Shown: positions 11,495 to 22,558, numbered from the stretch's first letter. The stretch is DNA of 64,000 nucleotides from Trachythela sp. YZ-2020 (GCA_016169945.1 JADLSH010000375.1:1092501-1156500); one strand, 5' to 3'. Notes: a model not told the origin generated them from the sequence alone. Made by a program: numbers and translations.

Positions 11495-12667
11495 TTTCAG
11501 TCGAAAAGTAGTTGTAAGTTGTTTGACCCCATAGCCTCGTTTTCGTGTTACTCTCACTAAGATACCGCTGGTCCGCTGAAGTGGCATCAGCATCTACACG
11601 ATAACAGCTATTTCTGGACAATTTGTCGTGTTCAATTTATAGGGTAGATACTGATTACAGAGATGACCATTTTTAGTGCAAAGTGCACTATAGAGGATGG
11701 AGGCAAAATTCACATAAGTGAGTCAGACATATACTGTAAATAGATAGATTGATAGAGTAAACCTCAGGGGTGGGGGGAGGGGGTTCTCCTAATGATTATT
11801 CTTTTCTTTATTTCACAAATTTCTGTGTCTATGAGTTGAAAAATCAATTGATTTTAGTCCACATCATGGATTTTTAACATGCAATTCTTCGGAATTTGTT
11901 TTATTTTATACTGTCCGTGTTTATTTTACAGTAAAGATAGAATTCACCAACTTATATTGTATTTGTCATTTGTGCCGGTTTTGTGAGCAACTTTAAAAAA
12001 ATATGATCATTTATCGATGATCCTGGATCGATCGGCCTGCTAATTAATACTACTTCCACATGCAACAATATTTCCTATAGGCGTCTAATTTAGTTAAAAT
12101 TTATTCAACTTCTAAATTTACATTACAACAAAGTACTTATAAATGCATTGCATATAATTATATTAAATGCTGAAGTAATGAATGAAGACTAATAACGTAC
12201 CGGCCCACCCACATAAATCACTTTAATTCAATTGTTTCTACAACCTTTAATTAAACTTGGGGTTAAGATACATATTTGTTAGCCCAAACAAGATAAAAAT
12301 ATTTAACTCAGATCTTTTTGTACACGTACTGCCGGAACGTTCCTGCCTAGCTTGGCTTTGGCTATTTGGTTTCTTATTACATTAAATTGTACGAACACGT
12401 TATTTTATTGCAATTTTATTCTATTTCATTTTCATAACGTTCGTGTGACCGTTTTATGAATTATTGATTTATATCATTCACTGTTTACGTATAGTTAAAA
12501 TATTGCACTTTTTAAAAAACATTGACGACCTTGCACACATCTTCGAATGGACTCGAAGACATTATTCTAAAAGTAATCTAACTTCAGCATTTCTGTGTGC
12601 GTTTGATATTGCGCTTTTCGACAATATTTTTACGCAGCAACAACAATCAGGCTTTTAGCTGTCCAAC
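11495..12667. other. GPCR upstream region, no gene seen
   Basis: AT-rich sequence well conserved among the three copies (equivalents 24696-25867 and 40310-41477). It includes GATCCTGGATCGATCGGCC near 12020-12041 and no convincing frame. It may hold the GPCR promoter and 5' UTR; no specific core element was recognised. Confidence 0.4.
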
Positions 12668-13426
12668 CAGGGGTTTTTTTAACGTGCAGTTCTACACAAA
12701 ATGTGCAGTTCTAAATCAATTTGTGCAACTCTAAAAAATATTTTGTGCAGTTGAAAAAAATACGAAATTTCAGGAGATGGATATTTATTGTAGAAAACTA
12801 AAGTAATCGAAGGAATAAATGGAATACATATAGCTTCAATAACAAAAGCAGTACCAGAATTTCTCATAACAAACTCAACAATATAATTTTTGTTGACAAT
12901 TTTCAGCATCGTTTCTATTTGTAGGGATGAGAATCAGTTAATGAAAGTTTTATAAGAAAAAAATGGTGCCATTTGCGCGAGTTGAATTTCATGCTATGAC
13001 ATGTCGCAGGCCTTTTTTAATTAATATACTGAGGGGCCAAAGCCCCCCCAGCCCCAATGTTAGCCCCAGTAAACTATCCTCCCAGTGAAGGTCCCTTTTG
13101 TCCAAAAGTTCTTAAGTTTATAGGTCAGAAGAAAGTTATGATATTCTCATAACAAAGCATTGCTTTTACACCAAAAGCTCAGTCTGTTTAGATGGGATAT
13201 TTCAAAAAATGTCTCTGAAAATGCAGGAAATCAAGCCACAGAAACTCAAAAATACAAAAATTTTCTGGGGGGAACCCCAGACCCCCAACCACATCCACAC
13301 ACCCTCAATATACCACATTCTTGTTAGGTCCCTTTTCGTTGATGCCCCCCCCCCACTAACCATTTCTTAAAAAAGGCCCTGGCATGTTGGGACAGTATGA
13401 CAAAAAAAATCTTAAAAAAAACCCTG
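12668..13426. mobile_element. hAT-like non-autonomous element, copy 1 only
   Basis: The 759-bp insertion is flanked by TGTCCAAC (12660-12667 and 13427-13434). The ends are inverted: CAGGGGTTTTTTTAA and TTAAAAAAAACCCTG. CAGGG ends with an 8-bp duplication are characteristic of hAT elements. The same locus in copies 2 (25860) and 3 (41470) is an uninterrupted single TGTCCAAC, which proves insertion. No transposase is recognised inside. Confidence 0.9.
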
Positions 13427-13800
13427 TGTCCAACGATACCTTTTTTGTATCATAAGGGAAAATGACCAATATATTTCACATCATTTAACGTGGCGCAATA
13501 ATGAAGACAAACACTAAGTACGGAAATTGCCGAAGCTAAAAGCTACAAAAACTCCCTAAAATGCCATCTGTTCATTAACGAACAAAAGCGTGGATACTTC
13601 GATTAAACCGAATTTGAATTTAAAGCGATAGGCGAAATTTTCAAATGCAGTATTTCATGCACCTGCCCCAAAGTAAAGGTTTGTCTCTGCCGCGCGTTGT
13701 GTTTCAGCCTTTCCGGGCATATTCTGCAGGGATCACAAGATTTAGGCTGCATACGAAAGACATGCAATTGTATCCCTACAGATTTAGACTTTAACACAAG

Positions 13801-15418
13801 ATGATCCTAAATGGGTCGAAAGTTGCCCCAAATACGAGCAGCGTTGAGAATTTGATGAAATGGCGATGCTTTCGCGATGAGGAAGAAGTGTTTTCTTCGG
13901 AAAATGGGTTCTTGTTGAATCTCTATTTGCTTACATTCTTCAATGCTGCTGGCACAATCTTTGGGTTGTTGTCGAACTCTTTTATTATTTTCGGAGCGAA
14001 TAGGAACAAACGTCTGAACAAGGTGACCAAAACTTTGACCATACTCCTTGCAGTAGAAGGTCTTTTGGTCGCCACGGTAATCCAACCTCTATACACAACC
14101 TCCAAGGCATTTCCTCTCGCGGGCATTTTCAGTAGTGGAAACCAAACCTACTGCGCCCTAGACACAATCATAGCTTATGGCAGCATGGTACTACTCGGAT
14201 TTACAATCGTTACGATGTTAGGTATAACAGGAGAGCGATATGTCACGGTCATGTATCCACGTCATTACAGATCAAAGAGAAGTATATTTCTGAAGGTGCT
14301 CATCTTCTGTTTGCCAGTTCCGCCAACTCATTTCCTCGCCTGCGATTTCTGGCCGTGGTACAATAACGTCGCCAGAATTCTGACCGTCTCCTTTACATTT
14401 ATTCCTTACGTTTCTACCGTCATTGCTTACAGCAGGATTTATTGCAAGCTACGAAAATTTAACGAGGTACGTATCGCAGGGCCGTACCTAGCCTCTCACA
14501 AGTAGGGTGTTGCCGAGCCAAAATTTCCGAAAGAGAACACTAAATTTCCGAATACTTTCCCGTACTCTTACACAAGTAAAGCAAGTTAATGTTTCATACA
14601 TATCTTATCACACTTATTAGTTATAAAACCACACTGCTTACTGTACTTATTACATTACGAGTAATTACTTCTACTGAGTATACTATATATAAAATTATTA
14701 TTGTCCAGAATACAATGCCATTCATTGATAAAATGTCATAAAGCTATACACGTCGGGCATTTTGTTTAGCCCACTTCTCTACGACATTATCTAAGTCGAT
14801 TTTATCCGCGAGATCTTTTTCGCAATTCAATAGAATAAGGTAAAACAACCTAGCATCACTTGTTGAATTTCACTAATTGTGGTTTCTTCACTTATCAAAA
14901 AGTGGAGATTTGACATTGTGGACGCATGGCTTTGTAGAATAATAGTAATATTAAACTGTTATAGACATAAAAACATACTCCAATATAATTGGCCACATGT
15001 GTTTGTTTTGAATAGAATCGACCGAGGAACCGAGCTTGGCCTGTTGGCCATTTAGCAACGTCTAAGAATTAGGCTAGAAATATAGCGGCACAAACACTTC
15101 TATGAAAAGTTCATTCTATATTATTTATGGCTCAGCCAACTAAGACTAATCGACACAGTATTTGAATACACCAGGCTATATTTCCGAATAACTGCCCTAA
15201 ATTTCCGAATATCGCGTGCTTGAACAAACTTGGAGGGGTACCACCCTTCGGTACAGCCCTGAGCGAGTGGTTCCATGATATCCTGTATGGCAACATTATA
15301 CAATTATTGGACGAGGTTGAGCAAAATATCGTGATTTATCAGTGGCGAGCAGATCAATTATTTGCCGATGCCGAAGGCAGAGGCAAATAATTGATCTGCG
15401 AGACACTGATAAATCACG

Positions 15419-15452
<34 letters not shown>

Positions 15453-17003
15453 ATCATTTACTGCAAAAACATTTAGTGCAACTTTGGTCGCCTTCTTCGT
15501 GTTGTCAGCATCTTTTTGGTCGAGCAAACAGGTCAAATCGTCTTTCGACAGCTCTGCAAAACGGGCCATGTTTACTAATGATTATAAAATGGCTAAAGAA
15601 ACCGATATTTTGCAGCTAAGCAGTGCTTGCCGAAAGTGCGCATGCTCAATAAACTGTTTGCACCAGTTATTTGCAGCTGACGTATTATTTACACCAGTTA
15701 TCTGTAGGTGAATTAGACAATTGAGAATATAGTTATGTGAATGATAAAATTAGTTGTTTGAATGAAATTTGTCTTGAATTCTACTTGCTGGTTCTCCTCT
15801 CAGCACTATATACGTAATGATTGATATTGTAAAGGGAATCAGGGACTTCGATTTTCATCGAAGGGCACCTTTGATTGATATACTAAGGTACGTTTGCGAA
15901 ACATCGGCAGTTGGACGTTGCCATAATGACGTTTCTGATTTGGAGAAAAATAGGGCGGGGGTCTGGGGCTACTCCCCCAGAAGATTTCGATGTTTTTGAA
16001 GCTCGATGACTGCATCATTAGCATTTTCTGAAGCGAATTCGAAAAAGAATGGCTCCAAAATTACTGTTGTTGAACGCGAAATTTGAGGTGTATATGGAGG
16101 CTCGTATAAATCAAGTTCTTTCAAGTAATTTTACTTTCTATAAGACTATAACATTAATACATATAATTTATAAATTATCTATAATTTTACTTTATATGAC
16201 ATAACGAAAAATGTTAGTTATTTTAACTTTAATTAATGATAAAGTTCATTTCATACATTATTTCTTACAGTTTTTCAGCAAAAGTTCACTGAACATGCTT
16301 TATATCATCAAAGCTAGTAAAAATGCATTTTTCTTTTTTATTTATATAGTTCTATAATTTTCAATATGGATGAGAACGAACTCTAATATTATAATAACAA
16401 TTATTATTCTCTATTCTCGTTTTTGATTGAATTCTGGTGACGTCATCAGCGTGGAATAATAGTTTGGTGCGGTCGGCAGCTTGTATAAAAGCACGCGAAA
16501 TTTTGAAAGCCAAAACAAAACGGCTTCTTCTAAATTTGCCTTTACAAACGAAGAGAAAATGTCCAAATTATTGTCAAAAAAGACAGTGACTGCAACAAAA
16601 AGGCCAAGAAACAATACAAAACCATCTTCAACAAGTATTTATTGATGTAGCACAGAACAAATATATATTGATCGCCATTATCAGCATGCACATGTGTTAA
16701 ACGATTTTTGTAAAATTTCTGTAGGCCATTCATGCTGTTAGAAGTGCTGAATCAAAGAAAAGGGATCGCTCATTAATATTTACGTCGATGTTAGCCGTTG
16801 GCACTCACTTAGTGTGTTTTCTACCTTTGGGTATCTCTCGTGCTTTAAATTTCGACAAAGAATATCTGCTTGTACAGTTGTACCTAAGACCGTGGTTTGC
16901 TACGCTGTTTTTTTGTTCGTTCTTTGTGAACTCACTTCTATACGGTTGGCATAGTGCCAAACTGTCAGTCCAAATTCTGCGACGGTGCTGCAAGGACTTG
17001 TAA
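13801..17003 (+). CDS. class A (rhodopsin-like) GPCR, copy 1
   Basis: Two exons, 13801-14466 and 16725-17003, join in frame (314 residues). Donor GAG/GTACGT and acceptor CTGTAG/GCC. Seven membrane segments are visible: TM1 with GLLSNSF (N1.50), TM2 LAVEGLL (Glu replaces the usual Asp), a Cys at the TM3 start (NQTYCALD) paired with one after TM4 (FLACDFW), TM3 ending GERYV (DRY variant), TM5 FIPYVSTVIAY, TM6 VCFLPLGI without the CWxP tryptophan, and TM7 NSLLY in place of NPxxY. N-glycosylation sites NGS, NTS and NQT face outside. The ligand is not predictable; coupling would be through G proteins at the plasma membrane. It differs from copies 2 and 3 at a few residues (Lys versus Arg in TTSKAF, Arg versus His in MYPRHY). 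Confidence 0.85.
14467..15296. other. GPCR intron, first part
   Basis: No gene is seen. AAATTTCCGAA-type short repeats occur around 14520-14560 and 15180-15210, and the sequence is shared with copies 2 and 3. Confidence 0.4.
15301..15448. repeat. structured hairpin HP3
   Basis: Outer stem CAATTATTG with CAATAATTG; internal loop with GAGGTTGAGC against GATAACCGAGTT; a 22-bp stem AAAATATCGTGATTTATCAG; a small internal loop; a 17-bp stem CAGATCAATTATTTGCC; and a tip with GCCGAAGGC. Same plan as HP1, HP2, HP5 and HP6 with different stem sequence. Confidence 0.8.
15462..15569 (-). pseudogene. first-exon-like fragment, KIAA1958/DUF3504-like N-terminus
   Basis: A 36-codon minus-strand frame begins MARFAELSKDDL, continues TCLLDQKDADNTKKAT and ends KVALNVFA before a GTAAAT that could be a splice donor. 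It shares the x-F, acidic pair, LL, NTKKAT and VF design of the frame at 224. No further exon of such a gene is present; beyond the donor the sequence runs into hairpin HP3. Confidence 0.45.
16410..16640 (+). pseudogene. promoter-like sequence plus damaged first-exon fragment
   Basis: A CRE-like TGACGTCA (16439-16446) and a TATAAAAG (16484-16491) precede a frame from 16520 in which the expected ATG is ACG: T-A-S-S-K-F-A-F-T-N-E-E-K then SKLLSKK and ATKR. The design matches the other first-exon frames but the start codon is lost. This part of the GPCR intron (about 16165-16640) is private to copy 1; copies 2 and 3 have other sequence here. Confidence 0.4.
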
Positions 17004-17097
17004 GAAAACATCGGCAACCAGTTTAGCACCAATAGCAAACTGAGACGCACTGGGAACAAGTACGCCGGGAACATTAATGAATGCAACAGATCAATGT

Positions 17098-17449
17098 TAA
17101 AGGACGTTTTCCATTACGGTTGCTTTGCACGCGCGGGCGGAGCGACCAATTCGAATCACGTGAATAATTAGTCGCGCGGGCACGCCAAGAAAGTTGAATG
17201 TAGTTCAACTTTCAGCCGTGTCCGCGAGGTGTAAAGCGGACAAAAAAATCTCATGCTAGACACCTACAGCGAAAGTTGAAACATGGTCGCGCGGGCAAAG
17301 CGACCATAATGGAAAATTGCCTTAAGTGTCTAGCCTAAGCGTTTTGTGTCCGCTTTACTGCTCGCGGACACGCATGTGAAGTTGAACTACATTCAACTTT
17401 CTTGGCGTGCGCGCGCGGGCAAAACGACCGCAATGGAAAACGGCCTTTA
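17098..17449. mobile_element. TA-flanked MITE, copy 1
   Basis: TA at both ends, then the inverted ends AAGGACGTTTTCCATTACGG and CCGCAATGGAAAACGGCCTT. It is GC-rich inside with internal inverted repeats (GTTGAATGTAGTTCAACTTT). TA duplication suggests Tc1/mariner-type mobilisation. Shorter 217-bp versions are in copies 2 (33274-33490) and 3 (44584-44800). It lies just after the GPCR stop. Confidence 0.65.
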
Positions 17450-17845
17450 GATGTGATCTAAGGCGACGTGGAAATCTCGACGACGTGCCTTGGAAAAGGC
17501 GAAGTTCTTCACAAAAGACAAAAAAATATTTTCCATCAGCGTTGTGATGCTGATGATGATAAAACGTTTTTATTCCACCCTAACATTTGTCGTGCTTAGC
17601 TCGCGAAGCAGACTCGCTGAATTGGAGTATAGAGTGTGCTAATCCGCGACACTGATCTTGTACTGATGGCGAGAATTTTCAACATTAGCGACTTAGAGTT
17701 TTAATACACAACGTTTTGGAAGCACAGGCATGATAGTCTGGTTGCTCCGGAATAGCCAAATATTTGAAGAGTAAGGAAACATTATAGTTGTCTAATTGTG
17801 AAGTTTTTTGGAGGATTGGCAGAGTAAAGAAAAAGTGCATGAAGT

Positions 17846-18014
17846 ATTTCCCTGATACGACGGTAAAGTAAGGAATGTCAAAGTGAAGACAGCCAGTGGA
17901 ACTTACACAAGACCAGTCACCAAGATTTGCGTGATATATCCATCTGAAGGATTTGAAAAGAAGAATATGGTGAAACACCATTGCTGCAGGGGTGAATGTT
18001 TCGTTGAGTTCTGA
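17846..18014 (+). pseudogene. BEL/Pao-like integrase C-terminal (DUF5641-like) fragment, copy 1
   Basis: The frame reads YDGKVRNVKVKTASGTYTR, then PVTKICVIYPSEGFEKKN. That is the strand-rich terminal module found after the integrase in BEL/Pao retrotransposon polyproteins. A stop replaces Gly just before it (F-P-stop-YDG). No LTR, RT or integrase core is visible nearby, so it is a small relic duplicated with the segment. Confidence 0.55.
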
Positions 18015-18029
18015 AAATTGTGGGAACGT

Positions 18030-19130
18030 ACGTAACCACAAACACGATGCAGAAAATCCACCATTTTGATGTTACTGTGTTACATGTAAATAACTGCTGT
18101 AAAACGTTAAATTTACGAAGAAATAACCGTTTTCGCTCAGCACAAGATCGGACAAGTGTGAGTTAAAACTATATTAAGCGAACATGCATTAAAATACATA
18201 ATTTACTTATTTATTTTAAGTGATAATTATATTTGTATTCTAGATTCAGATTTGCATGTTAATAAATATAAATCCTGAAACCAACGAATATTTTGGATAT
18301 AACTGTCCGAGGGCAAACCAGTCCTAAAAAGTGTACGAGATTTTGTGATTTTTTTGTTTCTATTTAATCTTTTTTCTATTTTTTTGGCGAGTTTTTGTAT
18401 TCTTTTGTGATTTGTCTATTTGTTGTGATTTCTCTGATGGTGTACGTGATTTACGTAACCGGACCTTCTTGCTTGCTCTCGTTGGTCTGTCGTTTGGGTA
18501 GCGTTCTTGATTTAATTAAAACACTTTCACACTTCCGAAAACAATGTTTTGAAAAGCTGTTTCCATCTATTTTAACTTATGGCACAAATAAATTAATGGA
18601 GTACTACATACAAGCAAAGTATAACATTTTACAACTATCTTGAAGTGTGTTGAACAATATTCGTGGTTTTCAAAAATTAGTACCATTCTAATATTGTGAT
18701 GTAGTGTCATCTCACATCGGAAACCCAAATAGGGCAGCATGACTGGACAATTGCATGCTCATGCATACATTAACGAACGTGAAGAAAGAATGCATTATTG
18801 AATATTGGCGCTCATGATCACCTCTTCGGATCAACGAAGATTCTTAATTGAATATATTTTCGCGACAATGGCATGGGATTTTTTATATGCGAATTTGCTC
18901 ATTAATTATAGCAGTTACGATGTTCTATAACCACCATAAAGTCTTTGACTTCGTGTACATGAAAACCACTAATATATTAAATATTAATAAATATATACAT
19001 TGTACTATTGACAACGGACTATAGTCCGAAGAGGTGCAAATATAAAATAGAACGAAAGTCTTACTAAATAAGTATTAACTATATAACATATTAAGATTAT
19101 AAAACGTTTATTAAACAGTTCAAAACATGT
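18030..19130. other. no gene seen; T-rich repeat and AT-rich spacer
   Basis: It includes the T-rich tract at about 18335-18450 and AT-rich sequence up to the 3' end of the coiled-coil exon. Copies 2 and 3 match closely. A possible 3' UTR for the minus-strand exon lies at about 19030-19130. Confidence 0.4.
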
Positions 19131-19767
19131 TTAAAGAAGTCCAGCCTCTTTTTTCTTCTTCGTTATTTCATCTTCGATAAAAGCAATTTTCTTTGTCAAT
19201 AATTCTTTCTTCATGGTGAAACCATCAAGTTGATTTTTCACCAAATTTCTTTGATCCTCGCTTAATTGCTTTTCGTCCGAAACCGACATCAACAGTTGCG
19301 ATTCTCTGTCTGCCATTTGAACAAGCTCGGCGTTTTTCGCGTCGAGATGCCGCTGAAGTTCGTTGAGTTGCGCTAGTGTCAGATCTTTTGGAGTCTTAAA
19401 GTGACTCCGCGCTTTCTGATTGGTCCTAAAAAGAATTAAACGGTTTTAACTTCTAACTTGGCATAGAAATTCACAAACTGGGAAGGTTAATTAACATCTG
19501 CACAACCCAGGCAAGAATATTTAAGTTGAACCATAGATCCTTGGGCTTGGATGAGAAGTTAATTAGTAGTGGTAAAATGTTTAGTTGTCAATTATTCCCA
19601 TTCTATGGCAGTATTATATCTGGGGAAATTATTTAGTCAGATTAAAATAGAATTCATGCAGAAACGAACATTAACACTAACAATTAATGAATGCGTTCAA
19701 CTGTCTGACGGGTAATTTTTGCTGATTTTAGATGCGTGCTCTCTGCTCGATTTTCCATGATTTTCCA

Positions 19768-20520
19768 ACTGTAATTGTATAACTCTAACTGTAACTGTAA
19801 CTGTAACTGTACCTGTACCTGTAACTGTAACTGTAATTGTATAACTGTAACTGTAACTGTAACTGTTGTAACTGTTGTAAATGTAACTGTAACTGTAACT
19901 GTAACTGTAACTGTAACTGTAACTGTACCTGTAACTGTAACTGTAACTGTAACTGTAACTGTAACTGTAACTGTAACTGTAATTGTATAACTGTAACTGT
20001 AACTGTAACTGTTGTAACTGTTGTAAATGTAAATGTAACTGTAAATGTAACTGTAAATGTAACTGTAACTGTAACTGTAACTGTAACTCTAACTCTAACT
20101 GTAACTGTAACTCTAACTCTAACTGTAACTCTAACTGTAACTCTAACTGTAACTCTAACTGTAACTCTAACTGTAACTCTAACTGTAACTCTAACTCTAA
20201 CTCTAACTCTAACTCTAACTCTAACTCTAACTCTAACAACAGCAACTGTAACAGCAACTGTAACTGCAACTGCAACTGTAACTGTAACTGTAACTGTAAC
20301 TGCAACTGCAACTGCAACTGTAACTGTAACTGTAACTGTAACTGTTGTAAATGTAAATGTAAATGTAACTGTAACTGTAACTGTAAATGTGAATGTGAAT
20401 GTGAATGTGACTGTGACTGTACCTGTACCTGTACCTGTAACTGTAACTGTAACTGTAACTGTAACTGTAACTGTAACTGTAACTGTAACTGTAACTGTAA
20501 CTGTAACTGTAACTGTAATT
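19768..20520. repeat. (CTGTAA)n hexanucleotide array with variants, copy 1
   Basis: About 750 bp of CTGTAA units with blocks of CTCTAA (about 20090-20237), CTGCAA, CTGTAC and ATGTAA variants. It lies in an intron of the duplicated coiled-coil exons. The same locus is about 110 bp in copy 2 (36031-36139) and about 57 bp in copy 3 (47277-47333). Confidence 0.95.
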
Positions 20521-21135
20521 ATATACTACATTTGGTTCTGATTCACTAATTATGTAAAAGAAGTGGTAGATGGAATAATAATTTCATATTGCCCCGAAGA
20601 TATTACAAGGCACTACGCAACTTCAGTTAAATTACATCTTGCAAACGTAAATCCTTTTTGGATCTTTTAGCATAGTTCTCTTTGCTATCATATTTTTGAC
20701 AAAACTTCGTTTCACCGACCCGGAGTATCACGATTAACACCAACGTAACAATTGAAACACAATGTTATTATAGTTAAGGCTATGGTGGAAATTGAGCCAA
20801 AATAACATGTTTCTTCCTTATGGATAATAAGAGAGCTGTTTACATCCATTTGTAAAATAATTATTAAGGACGTACCTTTGTAAATTCGAGATAGGCGCGT
20901 CCTTTTTTGTTCCTCGTAATTGCTGTAAACGGGCAGCTGCAAACTCTTTTGTAGATTTGGTTGGAGTGTGAAGCGTTGCCAGGTAACCTCGTAGTTTTGC
21001 TTTATCCATGTACGAGTTTTGGTCCATAACACGTTTATTTATAGCCTAAAGGTAAGCACCAGACACATGAATGGAGTACTCACTCAATGGTACACGTACC
21101 CAAATGAACAACCCTTTATGGCAAAAAAAGGGAGG

Positions 21136-21340
21136 CAGGGGCGGAACCAGGCTCATCTGACAGAGGGGGTGCAGATTTTTCCGGGGGCGGGGGTGCACCC
21201 TTCCACCAACAGCTCAAATTATGTCAAAGATGCCATAGATCGTGAAAATTTCAGTATGAACTCGTTCATGCTGACTTTTTGTGGGAGTGGGGGGAGGGGG
21301 GTGCTGACGTTCTGTAGGCTCCCAGTATATCCGCCTATGA
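21136..21340. mobile_element. GC-rich MITE-like repeat with CAGGGGCGGA end, copy 1
   Basis: It begins CAGGGGCGGAACCAGGCTCA and ends with ATCCGCCTATG, with G-rich tracts between. CAGGGGCGGATCC starts are common in hAT-type MITEs. Equivalents lie at about 36755-36967 and 47955-48174. The right end is poorly matched, so the exact limits are unsure. Confidence 0.45.
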
Positions 21341-21349
21341 AGGGAGGGC

Positions 21350-22089
21350 GTGTCGCGTCATACAGTCAATAGCATCTACCATAAACAGAACTTTATGACA
21401 TGTTTAATGTTCACGCAAGATTGATCTAAAGTCGTAAAGATGTCTAAAATCTTCACTTGACATGTTTTATTTAACTTAATAAATAAGAATCAACTATGAA
21501 CGTGATTAACTGAGCAAATTAAAACCTGACAAGTTTTGCGTATACATGTTTTTAAGCATTGTCCATAGGTAGACACAATCGGCGGTAATTAGGGTTAATT
21601 CTATCAATTCAAGCCACATCGTCAAAGTTATCATGTGCACATGACGAATCCTATGTCCTACTATAATTAGACGTTCAAAAATTACCGTTTTAATCTGCTT
21701 ACAAATAAATGTTTCATATGGGAATAAGAGACAAACAATTCTTGCGGTTTCGTGGAAATTTATAGCCTAATCATAGCATCGTTAAGACAAAAGGAACAAT
21801 CGGTCAATGTCAGGAAATACTTGGTTTACGGATATGATTAAAATAATAGTAGTCGGTAAGTTCGAAAAGAATACACTGAGTAAAGTTTATAACAGAACCA
21901 AATTTAATAATCTGTTTGTTTTAAAAACAACAGCTCTTTGAAATCGACTGTTATAGTTCATTGTGTACTTCATGTCAGAGCACTTTTTGCAATCATACAT
22001 TCATTTTAATCTATTTTTCTCACTTTCTGATTTATTAAAAAATGTCTGAAGCTACAGATATTCGCCCAAAAACTACAATCTTAAGTTAC
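21350..22089. other. intron of duplicated coiled-coil exons, no gene seen
   Basis: AT-rich sequence nearly identical among the copies (36970-37715 and 48180-49044). Copy 3 has about 120 extra bases near 48782-48895. Confidence 0.4.
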
Positions 22090-22420
22090 CTTTGGTGAAT
22101 AATCGACATCGTTAAGTTGATACTGGTCACTTTGATATTAACCAGTTCACCAACAACATTAGTACGTTGCGTCATTGTGGAGACGTGTTGGAAAGCCTTC
22201 TCCAGAGGAGATTTGCCGTTCGTCGTTGTGTCATTAATAAGCGTATGTGCCGCATCGGTGGAACGAGCTCGCGCAAAGAATAGATCTTGACAGCATATTC
22301 GCATTGCCTATAAGAAAGAATTCTTAGGATAAGCGATATAACGTGCGGGCTAATGAAACAGATGCATTCGTCAAAATAAATTTCATTAATAATAAATTTA
22401 TAGCAAAACACAAATAAGGG

Positions 22421-22558
22421 AACCATTTTTGATATAACTGGAAACTCTGTATAAAAAGAAAGCAAAAAAATTGAAAACTTTTATTTTAAGTAAAAACTTA
22501 CCCGCGATAAGATTCATTGAGATATTTTCGTGACTTTATATAGATACCTTATTACTAG
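22421..22558. repeat. duplication junction filler 1 (138 bp)
   Basis: From AACCATTTTTGATATAACTG to CTTATTACTAG this is a copy of the YqaJ gene intron and its exon edges, also found in place at about 24369-24505. It joins the coiled-coil intron (...ATAAGGG) to the left end of the next segment (ACAATTGCTAGC). The same filler is at 38047-38184. Confidence 0.85.

Larger units (their letters stand above)
15297..15743. mobile_element. hairpin plus first-exon module inserted in copy 1
   Basis: This stretch is missing from copies 2 and 3, where the flanking sequence continues directly into ATTAGTTGTTTGAATG. It contains hairpin HP3 (15301-15448) and, on the minus strand, an ATG-led short frame (15462-15569). 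The contents parallel the modules at both window ends, pairing a hairpin with a first-exon-like frame. Exact ends and target duplication are uncertain. Confidence 0.65.
19131..22307 (-). pseudogene. orphan last three exons of the coiled-coil gene, copy 1
   Basis: Exon copies 22090-22307, 20876-21045 and 19131-19425 match the last three exons of the gene at 46.6-62.4 kb, with splice sites kept (for example AG/GTACGT). Upstream exons are absent: past 22420 the sequence jumps to junction filler. In the first exon a 5-bp insertion (22123 region, AAGTT relative to copy 3) shifts the frame so that it no longer reads into the next exon. It is therefore a headless duplicate and is not expected to make the protein. 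Confidence 0.85.
9281..22420. repeat. segmental duplication copy 1 (13.1 kb)
   Basis: First of three direct tandem copies. From ACACTTGCTAGCTTTGCATG it runs through tRNA-like repeats, the YqaJ gene head, GPCR exons 1 and 2, a BEL/Pao-like fragment and coiled-coil gene exons, ending ...CAAATAAGGG at 22420. It is longer than the others because of private insertions at 10990-11233, 12668-13426, 15297-15743 and about 16165-16640 and a larger hexanucleotide array at 19.8-20.5 kb. Confidence 0.9.

Noticed and set aside
12679..12909. 76-codon minus-strand frame as a hAT transposase piece
   Set aside because: No BED finger or hAT dimerisation motif was seen; too short to assign.
13603..13797. Minus-strand 64-codon frame beside the GPCR start, identical in all three copies
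   Set aside because: Its conservation follows from recent segmental duplication, and no domain or splice context supports it; most likely a shadow of GPCR upstream sequence.
18395..18643. Short open frame with hydrophobic N-terminus in the T-rich region, also in copy 3
   Set aside because: It arises from a T-rich low-complexity repeat, is broken in copy 2 and has no domain.
19768..20520. Interstitial telomere repeat
   Set aside because: The unit is CTGTAA/TTACAG with variants, not CCCTAA/TTAGGG.
19697..20549. Long open frames of alternating Leu/Gln, Thr/Val or Cys/Asn across the hexanucleotide array
   Set aside because: They are translations of (CTGTAA)n, a six-base repeat that stays open in several frames on both strands; no start context, splice signal or conservation supports a gene.
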